Numbered from the stretch's first letter, positions 1 through 8,355 are shown. The stretch: 23,766 nt of DNA from Opitutales bacterium UBA2995 (GCA_002346535.1 DDZZ01000030.1:1-23766), one strand, 5' to 3'. Translations and numbers: made by a program. The notes: generated from the sequence alone by a model not told the origin.

Positions 1-667
1 ACAAAACGACTTGTTCGGCTGATAAAGCGAAAAACTCATAATCTTCGGCGAAGCGTTCAGGCAGATTTACGGTGGTAAGGCTATCGCAATCAACGAATGC
101 ATTCTCTCCAATACTTTCGACGCTATCTGGGATGGTGATGCTGGTAAGGCTAGTGCACTTATGGAACGCATTATGCCCAATACTGTTGACGCTGTTTCCG
201 ATGGTAACGCTGATAAGGTTGCTGCAACCTTGGAACACTGAATACCCAATACTTTCGACGCTATCTGGGATGGTGATGCTGGCAAGGTCACTGCAACCAT
301 AAAACGCACCAGCAGCAATGCTCGTTACAGTGTCTGGGATGGTGGCACTGGTAAGGCTAGTAAAAGCGAAAGCATTTTTCCCAATGCTCGTCACACCATC
401 GGGAATGTTGATGCTGGTAATAGAGTCGTTCTCTTTAAAAGCATCTTCCCCAATTTTAACGACAGCAATCCCATCCACTTCAGCTGGGATTTCCACTTCT
501 GTGTCATTACCTAAATAGCCAGTGATGGTGGCTTGGTTGTCGGTAACCGTGTATGTCAGATCGCCGCTATCTCCAGCATTACCCGTGTTCCCGAGAGTTT
601 GTGCCGACAAAGTATGGTAACTGGATATCAAAAATAAGGCAGCTATAAGAGCCATGGATCTTTTCAT
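1..667 (-). CDS. BspA-like leucine-rich repeat exported protein (C-terminus beyond window)
   Basis: Reading the minus strand from the ATG at 667 gives an open frame of 222 residues that runs off the left edge. Residues 1-23 form a signal peptide (MKRSMALIAALFLISSYHTL, then SAQ). From about residue 65 there are five or six consecutive 23-residue repeats of the form IPDSVESIGENAFxxCxSLTSI, the hallmark of the LRR_5 (BspA/TpLRR) family. Such proteins are secreted or surface exposed and usually mediate binding or adhesion; the ligand here is unknown. The last visible part (LPERFAEDYEFFALSAE) looks like the end of the repeat block. No cell-wall anchor or sorting domain can be seen because the end is missing. 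AAGGA lies 2 nt before the start. The family call is firm, the role is not. Confidence 0.85.
   Translation of the reverse strand, partial: MKRSMALIAALFLISSYHTLSAQTLGNTGNAGDSGDLTYTVTDNQATITGYLGNDTEVEIPAEVDGIAVVKIGEDAFKENDSITSINIPDGVTSIGKNAFAFTSLTSATIPDTVTSIAAGAFYGCSDLASITIPDSVESIGYSVFQGCSNLISVTIGNSVNSIGHNAFHKCTSLTSITIPDSVESIGENAFVDCDSLTTVNLPERFAEDYEFFALSAEQVVL
108..282. repeat. 69-bp tandem coding repeats of the LRR protein
   Basis: The LRR-coding DNA repeats with a 69-bp period (23 codons). A 37-nt stretch at 108-144 recurs without mismatch at 246-282, exactly two periods away. The two copies encode the same IPDSVESIG repeat core. Near-identical repeats like this are a substrate for repeat-number change by recombination or slippage. 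Confidence 0.8.
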
Positions 668-770
668 AATCCTTAAATTTGCATAGATTATTCGTTAATG
701 GAATATTTTTTTCTTAGATTGAGCATTTATTTACGTAAAGTAATTGTGGCATAAAAAAAGCAGCCTAGTC

Positions 771-1070
771 TTACCCAGCGAACTTGTAAAATTCCAAAGC
801 GGAAAAGTCGGTCGTATCTCCAACCCCTCTATCCACAAAAGAATAATCATCAGGATTTATCGCAGCGACCATAGAAGGTTTTGTAGAGTCACTTAGCGAA
901 ATACCTGTGGATTAAATCGGGATCTTTTGTCCTACATGATCTTCCCAGTTATCATTGGCGCCAATGGTAACTCCATTGCTCACTCTTACTTTAAGAAACA
1001 TGGAGACAACCAAGTCACTGACGGTATAAAAATCATAGGATAAATTTTGAATCAAAATGAGGGGTTCGTC
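771..1070 (-). pseudogene. Decayed C-terminal 'DNW' domain of a verrucomicrobial exported protein
   Basis: On the minus strand from about 1070 to the TAA at 771 one frame reads through a recognisable but broken domain. It has a hydrophobic start (DEPLILIQNLSYDFYTVSDL), then VTIGANDNWEDHVGQ, then an in-frame TAA at 914-912, then AAINPDDYSFVDRGVG and finally FSALEFYKFAG followed by the stop. This order (LIRAxGPxL, then NDNW, then P-x-x-Y-x-x-x-V-x-G-V-G-x-T-x-x-x-A-L-x-E-x-Y-x) matches, from memory, the C-terminal module common at the end of large exported verrucomicrobial proteins. There is no upstream coding part; the methyltransferase stop is at 1143. It is probably the leftover tail of a deleted gene. 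Confidence 0.6.
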
Positions 1071-1142
1071 TTAAAATTTCATAAAAATTAAATTCTATTC
1101 TTCTTTTTTAAAACTTAAAGTAATTGAACGATTTTAAAAGTG

Positions 1143-2012
1143 TTAGTTGCGAATAGCAACTAACCAAAACTCCTTTTTTAATCGAAGATTATTAAGGATC
1201 AGGCGGCCTAAGATTAGAAATGGGCTAACAATCAGTTCGACGATTTTTCGTTTCGTCGACGCTCTTTTATGAAAAAAATGGAAATTAACTTTTGGAATGC
1301 TGTAACCAACATCCTCTAATAATCGAGTTAAGGTATCTGATGTGTAGTAAATGAAATGTTCTGTTCCGCCTGGACAATCGGGGTGATAGAATCTGCTGCT
1401 TTTGGGATTGATAGCTGCTTTGTAATAGTTGGCGTTGGGGATGGCAATAAAGAGTACACCACCTTTACGAAGAACGCGATGCGCCTCATGGAGTGCACTT
1501 CGGGGATCAGATGTGTGTTCCAGGACGTGTTTCATTGTTATTATACCAAACTCTCCATCTTTGAATGGCATTTCATTTAGACTACCGAATTTTACATGGT
1601 AGTTTTGCTTCCTACGTGCTTCTAAGGCAAAAGGTGCAATATCGATACCTACGCTTTCTAAGCCCAATTCCTCAGCTGCATGTAAAGTATATCCAAGTGA
1701 GCATCCAACATCGAGGAGTGGCCCGGATTCTATATAGTTTAGAGCATCTAGTATTTGTGTCTTAGATTTTTTGATCCGTCTCCTTCTGCGCTCATCATAT
1801 GAATGGGCATGTTTATTTTCGCCCGCTTTAAAGTATAGGCTTCCGTAAATTCCTTTGTCATCTTTTTCTGGGAGTGTAGACTTTTTGTAGATCAAATCAC
1901 ATTCGCAACGCACCCAGGTGAATTCTGGATATTTTGTATAAATCCTTGCTTTACTGCTACCACACAGTTGACAGGCGGAAACAAGGTCCTCTTGCGGGTA
2001 GTTATGAGACAT
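1143..2012 (-). CDS. SAM-dependent class I methyltransferase with N-terminal zinc ribbon
   Basis: From the ATG at 2012 (MSHNYPQEDL) the product has 289 residues. It starts with a small cysteine cluster (ACQLCGSS, then VRCEC) that probably binds zinc, as in methyltransferases found with sugar or polysaccharide gene sets. A class I SAM-binding fold follows: motif I LLDVGCSLGYT, an acidic residue after strand 2 (VGIDIAP), GxITMKHVLEHTSDP at strand 4, and VLRKGGVLFIAIPN at strand 5. The C-terminal part is basic and moderately hydrophobic. The frame stays open upstream to a TTG at 2147, but that extension has no methyltransferase features, so I prefer 2012. The substrate cannot be told from the sequence; a sugar or a cell-envelope component is a guess. 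Confidence 0.85.
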   Translation of the reverse strand: MSHNYPQEDLVSACQLCGSSKARIYTKYPEFTWVRCECDLIYKKSTLPEKDDKGIYGSLYFKAGENKHAHSYDERRRRRIKKSKTQILDALNYIESGPLLDVGCSLGYTLHAAEELGLESVGIDIAPFALEARRKQNYHVKFGSLNEMPFKDGEFGIITMKHVLEHTSDPRSALHEAHRVLRKGGVLFIAIPNANYYKAAINPKSSRFYHPDCPGGTEHFIYYTSDTLTRLLEDVGYSIPKVNFHFFHKRASTKRKIVELIVSPFLILGRLILNNLRLKKEFWLVAIRN

Positions 2013-2215
2013 GGGATGGGGCCGATATTTATAAGATTTAGGATTCAATTCTGTGTGTTTAACTACAAAGCAGCCTTCGATTCCGCAATTTTTTCGGGGT
2101 TGTACGTGGAACCCGAAACATATACGCAAAAGATGAGGAGGAAACAATAGATAGGAGTATTTTCACTGTTTGATAGATAGCTCCCAGCCTTCAGTTAGTG
2201 AAGGAATAATAGTGA

Positions 2216-2611
2216 TTAAAACATAGAGCGAAGATATTCAAGCAGCAGCCTCTGCAGCACAATTAAGGGAACAGACCATATGACGAGCCCTACTATTATG
2301 ATAAAGATGTAAAGAAACGCATACCAAAAGTTGTGTTTTTTAATTATAGGTATATCAGAGCCGCAATTCACACATGTTTTATTACCCGCTTCGACAACAC
2401 CTCCGCAATGAAAGCATTTGTGCCTATGAGTTCTCATGAAAAGCATAATAATCCACCCGATGGGCCCAAGAAGCATTCCAAGAATCAATCCCAAACCTGT
2501 TCTACTTTTTAGTGCTCCAATTATTGCCCCGATGATGAGTCCCGAGAGTAGGGAGATGAAAATGAGAAGAAATGGTGGTGATAACAGAAATAGTACTAGT
2601 TGGTCGTTCAT
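2216..2611 (-). CDS. Small zinc-ribbon membrane protein, function unknown
   Basis: The product is 131 residues. It has two membrane segments at about 7-33 and 40-58, the second preceded by glycine-rich SRTGLGLILGMLLGPIGW. A short cytoplasmic zinc ribbon follows, with CFHCG at 66-70 and CVNCG at 80-84. A third membrane segment lies at about 97-119. Zinc ribbons tethered to membrane helices occur in many unrelated small bacterial proteins and do not identify a function. The gene stands alone, 68 bp from the methyltransferase frame limit. The four cysteines and clear hydrophobic blocks make a real gene likely. Confidence 0.7.
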   Translation of the reverse strand: MNDQLVLFLLSPPFLLIFISLLSGLIIGAIIGALKSRTGLGLILGMLLGPIGWIIMLFMRTHRHKCFHCGGVVEAGNKTCVNCGSDIPIIKKHNFWYAFLYIFIIIVGLVIWSVPLIVLQRLLLEYLRSMF

Positions 2612-2646
2612 TTCTATTTTAAATTAAAAGTAAACTTCAATCTAAC

Positions 2647-2803
2647 TTAAAACTTCACAGGTTCTCGGGTTACCCATTCTGGCAACTTAAATAACAACCT
2701 CCAATAAGGGACAATTTTTTCGGTGGTTATTGATGTATATGTAACGATTTGACCATGATCAACCACCCTTCTTACGGAGCTGGAATTAGGTGCGGAATAA
2801 CAT
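2647..2803 (-). other. Unassigned open reading frame after the SnoaL-like gene
   Basis: Downstream of the SnoaL-like stop, another minus frame stays open to 2647 and would encode about 52 unique residues, including IVPYWRLLFKLPEWVTREPV. Its only ATG (2865) lies inside the SnoaL gene in another frame; a GTG occurs within the unique part. The composition looks protein-like, but I recognise no family. It may be the tail of a lost gene or chance. Confidence 0.25.
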
Positions 2804-3280
2804 TCAGTCTCGAGTGCCTGGTGGTGGAGCCAGCTCAAAACCTCTCCTTTGGTAGTCGAAGCCACCGAGCTCCAATCGATCGAGATCAGATGCTTGGGGT
2901 GAAGCGTAGTAGGCTCGGATCTCGCTAATCACACCATTCTGTCCGCAAAACTCGTACCATTCCATACCTCGCAGTACCGTTCCTTGTTTCGTCTTGAAAT
3001 GCGTCCACTCGCCGGCGGCCTGATTAGCATCTGGAGAGACAATTAGTGAATCGATGGTCCAGTAGGACCCCAGTTGGGCGACAGCTGCGCACCATTTTTG
3101 AGCTATCAATTCGGCGCTCTCCCAGGGGCCGTCATACATGCCCGGTGGGAAGTAATGGGTACAATCGGGCGTAAGGGATGAAATGATCTTGTTCGCGTCG
3201 GCCTCACAGCACCCTTCAATGTAAACTTCGATCACCCTCTCCATATCTCGTGCACGGCCAGCTTTCCTCTGTTCGCTCAT
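2804..3280 (-). CDS. SnoaL-like / NTF2-superfamily protein
   Basis: The product is 158 residues, the normal size for this fold. It shows the typical opening helix (RVIEVYIEGCCEADANKII), a hydrophobic cone motif DCTHYFPPGMYDGPW, AQKWCAAVAQLGSYWTID, then a conserved C-terminus with IRAYYASP and LGGFDYQRRGFELAPPPG. This ending is familiar in NTF2-family proteins annotated as SnoaL-like. Members bind small hydrophobic ligands or act as isomerases or hydrolases, but no catalytic residue can be assigned here. The start is supported by AAAGGA eight bases before the ATG. It is probably monocistronic, with 218 bp upstream to the GNAT gene. Confidence 0.8.
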   Translation of the reverse strand: MSEQRKAGRARDMERVIEVYIEGCCEADANKIISSLTPDCTHYFPPGMYDGPWESAELIAQKWCAAVAQLGSYWTIDSLIVSPDANQAAGEWTHFKTKQGTVLRGMEWYEFCGQNGVISEIRAYYASPQASDLDRLELGGFDYQRRGFELAPPPGTRD

Positions 3281-3498
3281 TACCTTAATCCTTTCAGCTC
3301 TTCGGAAATAAGTCGAGGAAATGTCAGTAGAAATAGAAAATGGTGGAGAGGCGCTTCATTAATTTTATTTTAACAAATCTAGGAAATTATGAGAAGGAAT
3401 TTAGGATTTTTTATAGAAAGCCGTTAGCAGCGGGCTAGTCTCTTTTTGTTACTATGCTATCTAAACGCTCTTTCGTTGTTTGATAAAGGAGATTATAT

Positions 3499-3966
3499 TC
3501 ATTCTTCAGTGTTTACAATTCTGAATCCGAATCTCTCGTAAAGTCGAATAGCCCTTGGCCGACTTGTGGAAGTGGTTAGGAAGGCACGTGTGTGACCCAA
3601 CTCAAGCAGGCGTTTCCAAATGATACTCATGAGCATTGCACCAACACCGTGCCGTTGAAACTGCGGAAGTACGGCAAGCCAGTGTGGCCGGCCGAACCCT
3701 GAAAACTTCCCATGTGAGGTAGCCCAAGCCGTGCCGGTAGCAATTGCAGAGCCAGTCGTGTCGAGTAAGTAGAACTGCCTTTCCGATAGGGCGAGGGTAC
3801 TGTCACCGAACTGGTCCGAGAATAGCTGAGGTGTGATTTCATTATACACGTCTGCTTTTTCGTGGATCATCAGCCAATCTTTCTCGTCACCGTGCTTATA
3901 CCAATGAACATGCAAATCAAGCGAGAGGCTGTGGGAGGGAGCAGATCTAAGATCTCCATTAACCAT
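3499..3966 (-). CDS. GNAT-family N-acetyltransferase
   Basis: From the ATG at 3966 the product has 155 residues (MVNGDLRSAPSHSLS), the usual length for a single GNAT domain. The acetyl-CoA binding motif A is LAVLPQFQRHGVGAMLM, containing the Q-x-x-G-x-G loop. It is followed by HTRAFLTTSTSRPRAIRLYERFGF, typical of motif B with the conserved Y-x-x-x-G-F end. An in-frame ATG at 3999 and a TTG at 4017 are alternative starts, but related proteins as I recall them begin near the residues chosen. The acceptor substrate is unknown. Confidence 0.82.
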   Translation of the reverse strand: MVNGDLRSAPSHSLSLDLHVHWYKHGDEKDWLMIHEKADVYNEITPQLFSDQFGDSTLALSERQFYLLDTTGSAIATGTAWATSHGKFSGFGRPHWLAVLPQFQRHGVGAMLMSIIWKRLLELGHTRAFLTTSTSRPRAIRLYERFGFRIVNTEE

Positions 3967-4088
3967 CGTCACGCACTTACCTGCAGAAGCTTCTAACATA
4001 ACCTTTACTAAGAACAATCTAAATAGAAGAGGGTCTGTCTACCCCATTCCCGCTAACCTGATCAAAGTTAATGTTTTGTGTTTGACCA

Positions 4089-4473
4089 TTAAGAGAATAA
4101 TTTTGGGGCCGGAGAAGCAGTGGGCAAATCACCCAACAGCTTCGGATTGGCCTTAATCGTTTCTCGTGAGAGGTCTTGAGTTTCAGCAATTTGTTCTTTG
4201 GTCATCTTTTCCGCCAAGTCTGCTTTGCTTAACTTAGTAGTTTCTTCCACATTGGCAGAAGCAATGTTCCACCAAGCATCAGTCATTGCATAGTCTTCAA
4301 GAAAACTAAGCCCATTTGCATAAACAAACCCAAGATTAAACTGAGCTTCAGGGTCTCCGTTTACGGCAGTATTTTCTCCCTCTAAAATTTCTGTTGGAGC
4401 AATCTTTCCGGAAGGCCCGTATAAACGCCCAGAAGCAGCCCAATCTAGCTAATAAGTGAATCTGACTACTCAT
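4089..4473 (-). pseudogene. Frameshifted Sel1-repeat protein
   Basis: From 4448 down to the stop at 4089 one minus frame encodes a Sel1/TPR-like segment: NGDPEAQFNLGFVYANGLSF, then TDAWWNIASANVEE, then LAEKMTKEQIAETQDLSRE and NPKLLGD. This is the usual end of small Sel1-repeat proteins. The frame has no start codon before ATG 4286, which would cut the repeat in half, and it is closed upstream by TAG at 4451-4449. An ATG at 4473 opens a different frame over the same DNA. The 385-nt span is one base off a multiple of three, so a single-base indel near 4446-4450 would rejoin the two. It is either a recent pseudogene or a sequencing error. Confidence 0.65.
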
Positions 4474-4475
4474 AA

Positions 4476-4481
4476 CTCCTT
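4476..4481 (-). promoter_or_regulatory. Shine-Dalgarno-like AAGGAG before the broken Sel1 gene
   Basis: AAGGAG on the minus strand lies two bases before the ATG at 4473, closer than ideal. It supports 4473 as the ancestral start and so supports the frameshift reading of the Sel1 gene. Confidence 0.35.
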
Positions 4482-4597
4482 CTTAAGTTGTGCATAACCC
4501 TCAATGCGCAATCTTTGGAAAAACTGGATCACCGATTAGACGATATCACAGAAATTCGCACCTGAATTTTACACCGAGCAAGAGATAAAAATACCAA

Positions 4598-6691
4598 TTA
4601 ACCTTGCTCGTGAATAATTTCCAAAAATGCAGGTAGTATCGTTTCAGCTTTCGCAGGCCCTATTCCCTTTATCTCCATGGCTTCCTCAATGGAAGACGGC
4701 TTCAAACTCGCCAGTTTTTTGAGGACCAGATTTGGAAAGATGGTATAGGACGAAACATTGCCTCGCTGTTTACGTAGTTGGTTTCTCTTCGCCACCAAAG
4801 CCTTGAACAAAGCCTCTTCATAATTGATTTCTACTTCAGCCACCTCAACCAAACTTTCGAGCTTTGTCTCCGGCCATGCCAGCTCGGTGGTTTCTTCGCA
4901 AAACATTACCTTGGATCCATATTCGGTCAGCTGAACCATCGGATACTCGCCCTCAGTAGTTTGGATAAGGCCTTGCTGTGCCATGGCGTCAAAAAGTTCT
5001 GAAACGAAATCGGAGGTATGAGTCTGAAGTATTCCCCATGTAGGTAATTTATCAAGTTCGGCCTGTAAGATGTTTTTGGCCTTACTGCCTAATAGGCATT
5101 TGATTATGCGATCCCGGCCGAACCGAGCCACCCAATCGTGTTTGCTAACACGCCGGGACATTCGGGCCACGCCACTGAGCGCTTTTTGAAGAATTACAGT
5201 CTCGTGCTTATCCAAAGTCCGTGCTGGTGAATCCAAAGCTATTAAACAAGCGTCACAACGACCGCAAGGCTTGGAATTTACTTCTCCAAAATAACGTAGA
5301 ATCCACTGCTCTCGACAGTTCTTCGCATAGGCCCACTGAATCACTTTTTTAAGCTTAGTTTCATCCCGCCTTTTTTTCTCCACGAGGGCCCCAGTATCCA
5401 GAATCAAGTCCCCGGGAAGAATCTCCGGTTTTAGCATGCGGGTACCACGTATCCGACTTCCGGGTATCTCAAATCGCTCAATAAACCCCTGACGCCTCAG
5501 GATACCCAAGGCAGAACTTACGGACATGCCATTCGTTGTGTTGCCCAGCCGGGAAGTCAAATTTTCAATCGACATGAGCGCTTCCTGTTTATCATCCGCC
5601 GCTGAATGCAAATGGGCATAAGTGTTCTTTATCAGCGAAGCGTCCGGATTACCGCCTTCGACAAAAAATTCCTGGATGCGTTTGTCAGAATACATGAATT
5701 GCAATTCGCAAAAGCCAGGCTTTCCATCGCGGCCCGCCCTACCTGCTTCCTGATAGAATGCTTCGATGCTACCCGGCATTTCGTAATGGCAGACGAAACG
5801 AATATCTGCCCGGTCAATGCCCATGCCAAAAGCGTTGGTTGCCACCGCGACCGACACTTCACCGTTGATGAAACGGTTTTGATTCACCTCCCGCTCCGCA
5901 TTACTCAATCCTCCGTGATATATCAAATGGTCCTGCTCATCCTCTTTTAGCCATTCGGAGACCTCCTCGACACTTTTCCGGGTGGCACAATAAACAATCC
6001 CGGTAATATTCACCTCAATAAGGCGACGAATGCGGGCATACTTTTGCAGTTTAGTCTTTGGTTTATGGATTGTGAATGTCAGGTTAGGTCGTGAAAAGCC
6101 TGACACAAAGGACATCGGTGAACACAGGCGTAAGTTGGCTCTGATATCTTCCTGCACTTCAGGTGTGGCAGTGGCGGTGAATGCCGCGCAAAGCGGGTGA
6201 CCCAAAAACTCCAACGCCTCTCCTAGGCGCAAATAATCCGGACGAAAGTCATGACCCCATTGGGAAATGCAATGAGCTTCATCCACTGCGACTAAGGCGA
6301 TATCGATTCCCTTGAGTGAATTCGTAAAGGACTGCGAGCGAAAACGCTCGGGGGCAATGTAGAGGAGCTTGAGGTTATCCCCCTTTAAAGATTCCAGGAT
6401 GGCTTGTTGCTCCGACCAAGACTGGGAACTGTTGATCATCTCTGCCGCAATGTCCTTGGCCTTGAGCGCATCAACTTGATCCTTCATCAGTGCTATGAGG
6501 GGCGAAACCACCAATGTTACACCCGGCAACAACAATGCCGGAAGCTGATAACAAAGGCTCTTTCCACCCCCGGTGGGCATGATGACCAGGGTATCATTAG
6601 CCTCCAGGATACTGTGAATTATCTCCTCCTGCGGATAGCGGAATGCCTCCAGCTGAAAATGCTCCCTGAGTGCTGCCCGAGGAGTGATCAT
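4598..6691 (-). CDS. recQ: ATP-dependent DNA helicase RecQ
   Basis: The product is a 697-residue 3'-5' superfamily 2 helicase acting in recombination and replication-fork repair. Visible motifs are Walker A MPTGGGKSLCYQ (38-49), Walker B DEAH (137-140) with CISQWGHDFRPDY, motif III FTATAT (171-176), motif IV VYCATRKS, and motif VI QEAGRAGRDG (314-323). A zinc site uses Cys459, Cys476, Cys479 and Cys482 (CREQWILRYFGE, then CGRCDAC). A C-terminal HRDC domain ends the protein at about 625-697 (IKGIGPAKAETILPAF). Between the helicase core and the zinc site is an extra stretch of about 100 residues with a winged-helix look (SSALGILRRQGFIER), which Escherichia coli RecQ lacks. All key motifs are intact. 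The gene is transcribed away from the small gene at 6801. Confidence 0.95.
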   Translation of the reverse strand: MITPRAALREHFQLEAFRYPQEEIIHSILEANDTLVIMPTGGGKSLCYQLPALLLPGVTLVVSPLIALMKDQVDALKAKDIAAEMINSSQSWSEQQAILESLKGDNLKLLYIAPERFRSQSFTNSLKGIDIALVAVDEAHCISQWGHDFRPDYLRLGEALEFLGHPLCAAFTATATPEVQEDIRANLRLCSPMSFVSGFSRPNLTFTIHKPKTKLQKYARIRRLIEVNITGIVYCATRKSVEEVSEWLKEDEQDHLIYHGGLSNAEREVNQNRFINGEVSVAVATNAFGMGIDRADIRFVCHYEMPGSIEAFYQEAGRAGRDGKPGFCELQFMYSDKRIQEFFVEGGNPDASLIKNTYAHLHSAADDKQEALMSIENLTSRLGNTTNGMSVSSALGILRRQGFIERFEIPGSRIRGTRMLKPEILPGDLILDTGALVEKKRRDETKLKKVIQWAYAKNCREQWILRYFGEVNSKPCGRCDACLIALDSPARTLDKHETVILQKALSGVARMSRRVSKHDWVARFGRDRIIKCLLGSKAKNILQAELDKLPTWGILQTHTSDFVSELFDAMAQQGLIQTTEGEYPMVQLTEYGSKVMFCEETTELAWPETKLESLVEVAEVEINYEEALFKALVAKRNQLRKQRGNVSSYTIFPNLVLKKLASLKPSSIEEAMEIKGIGPAKAETILPAFLEIIHEQG

Positions 6692-6800
6692 ACGTTCATT
6701 AAAAAAGCCATTCTTTCTAATTCAAGCTCATACGCCATGAAACAGTTGGAACAAGCATTGCAAAGAGAAAGAACCTTGGCGCAGCATAAAGCAATTGGAT

Positions 6801-7037
6801 ATGGATGAAACGCTGGAACGAAACCTTGGAGAGCAACCCATCGCTCGAATCTTGAAGGACTTACACCTGAAACCGCACGATGTGGTGGCCGCATCTGAAG
6901 AAAATATCACCCACAAAATGGTCACCAAAGCTTGCAAAGGCCGAAGGCTCACAGAAAACGTGCAAGGGAAGATCATTCGAGCTATGAATAGGATATTGGA
7001 AAACTCATATTCCAAGAAAGATCTATTCAACTACTAG
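6801..7037 (+). CDS. Small conserved HTH-like protein, function unknown
   Basis: The product is 78 residues starting at ATG 6801 (an in-frame TTG lies two codons upstream). The core LKPHDVVAASEENITHKMV followed by KACKGRRLTENVQGKII and ending KKDLFNY has the pattern of a short helix-turn-helix protein. I recall close relatives as uncharacterised proteins in several bacterial phyla with the same K-P-H-D-x-V-x-A-S, T-H-K-M-V and D-L-F-N-Y signatures. It is basic enough to bind DNA. It is divergent from recQ with 109 bp between the starts, which may hold both promoters. A regulatory or DNA-binding role is inference. Confidence 0.7.
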   Translation: MDETLERNLGEQPIARILKDLHLKPHDVVAASEENITHKMVTKACKGRRLTENVQGKIIRAMNRILENSYSKKDLFNY

Positions 7038-7371
7038 CCGACCCAACAGTAATGTCATTTCTCCACCTTAAATTCCCGAATGGTATATTGATTGCTTTGG
7101 TCCTTCTGTTAAGCACGGATTTCGCCTTTGGCCAAAATCGCTGGTCAACCAAAGTAAAATCGATTCGCTACACCTCCGTCGCCTGTGAGCTTGGCAAAGC
7201 AGACAAAAGCGAAAGCAATCAACAGAATCCAAAGCGTGAAAATTGTTTTCATTGAGGAATTAAGTTTTCTCAACCCAATCTACGCGAGCACAATTACCTG
7301 GCTTAACGAAAGAAACGGATTTTATGAAAATTGTTTTTGCACTTTTTTACTGAAATGCTCCTCCTGCAGGG
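7038..7371. other. 334-bp stretch with only weak small ORFs
   Basis: No convincing gene is visible. A plus-strand frame at 7052-7255 encodes 67 residues that start like a signal peptide (GILIALVLLLSTDFAFG) but then turn into low-similarity sequence. On the opposite strand 7252-7145 encodes 35 residues with one hydrophobic helix (MKTIFTLWILLIAFAFVCFA). The two overlap antisense, so at most one is real, and neither has a good ribosome binding site. I see no hairpin followed by a T-run. Confidence 0.3.
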
Positions 7372-8355
7372 ATGCCACTTGTGCCCGAGTCCACTTACCG
7401 AACCCCGTTGTTCTTTCGGTCGGCGCACATGCAGACCATCTACCCCACCCTGTTCCGCAAAGTGGATATCATTACTCAAAGACGCGAACGGATTGAAACG
7501 GACGACAAGGATTTTCTCGATTTGGACTGGTTCGATTGCGCCAAATCGGGAAAATTGCTGATTCTGCTTCACGGCCTGGAAGGAAGTGCCAAAAAGACTT
7601 ACATGCAAGGAATGGCCAGGGTGTTTGCTGCTGCTGGCTGGAACGTGTTGTCTGCCAATTTCCGGGGTTGCAGTGGTGAACAAAACCGGCAAATCCGCAC
7701 CTATCACAGCGGAGCCACTGAGGAGCTGGCACGAATATTGGATCACGTCTTTAAAAACTACCACTTCAATTCTATAACATTGGGAGGTTTCAGTCTGGGC
7801 GGAAACCTGCTTTTAAAATATCTGGGGGACTGTGCCGGAAATCTAAATACAAAAATTCAGGCAGCCTTTGCGATTTCCGTTCCTTGCGATCTGGCCAGCA
7901 GCTCGATAAAATTGGAAGAATTTAAGAACCAGGTTTATATGGAACGCTTCCTGCGAACGCTCAGACAGAAGATTCGCCGAAAAATGGAGTTGTTCCCCGG
8001 CCAACTCGAAGATCATGGCTTGGATAAGATGAAAACCTTTCGAGAATTTGATGGTGCATACACCGCACCCATTCATGGCTATAAAGACGCAGAAGACTAT
8101 TGGACCCAATGCAGTAGTAAACCGGTTCTTCCGAATATCCGTATCCCGACTCTTCTTATCAATGCGGCCAATGATCCTTTCCTGCCGAAAGAATGCTATC
8201 CGATTCGCCAGGCTCAAAGAAACGAACATTTCTTTCTCGAGATTCCCTTTCATGGTGGCCACGGTGGCTTCGTGACTTTTGGACAAAAAGGCATCTATTG
8301 GTCAGAAAAAAGGGCTTTGGAGTTTGCGGAAAATCAGTTCGATGCGTTGGTTTAA
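7372..8355 (+). CDS. Alpha/beta-fold hydrolase, YheT/EMB8 family
   Basis: The product is 327 residues, normal for this family (COG0429). The N-terminus FRSAHMQTIYPTLFRK is a family signature (H-x-Q-T). It is followed by the oxyanion region LLHGLEGSAKKTYMQG, the strand NFRGCSGE, the nucleophile elbow GGFSLGGN with Ser141, Asp268 in NAANDPFLP, and His297 in FHGGHGGF. These form a Ser-Asp-His triad. The family contains esterases or lipases of unknown natural substrate; there is no signal peptide, so it is cytoplasmic. The gene stands alone. The catalytic set is complete. Confidence 0.92.
   Translation: MPLVPESTYRTPLFFRSAHMQTIYPTLFRKVDIITQRRERIETDDKDFLDLDWFDCAKSGKLLILLHGLEGSAKKTYMQGMARVFAAAGWNVLSANFRGCSGEQNRQIRTYHSGATEELARILDHVFKNYHFNSITLGGFSLGGNLLLKYLGDCAGNLNTKIQAAFAISVPCDLASSSIKLEEFKNQVYMERFLRTLRQKIRRKMELFPGQLEDHGLDKMKTFREFDGAYTAPIHGYKDAEDYWTQCSSKPVLPNIRIPTLLINAANDPFLPKECYPIRQAQRNEHFFLEIPFHGGHGGFVTFGQKGIYWSEKRALEFAENQFDALV

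Noticed and set aside
72..518. Plus- and minus-strand ORFs inside the LRR region (72-302, 318-518 on plus; 67-318 on minus)
   Set aside because: They are alternative frames of the 69-bp repeats; the true frame runs from 667 to the left edge and carries the LRR pattern and signal peptide.
2013..2147. N-terminal extension of the methyltransferase from TTG 2147
   Set aside because: It has no domain features, a TTG start, and the natural start MSHNY lies just before the zinc-ribbon cysteines.
7052..7255. 67-residue plus-strand ORF with a signal-peptide-like start
   Set aside because: No ribosome binding site, no recognisable mature part, and its second half is antisense to another hydrophobic ORF; kept only as a note for the gap.
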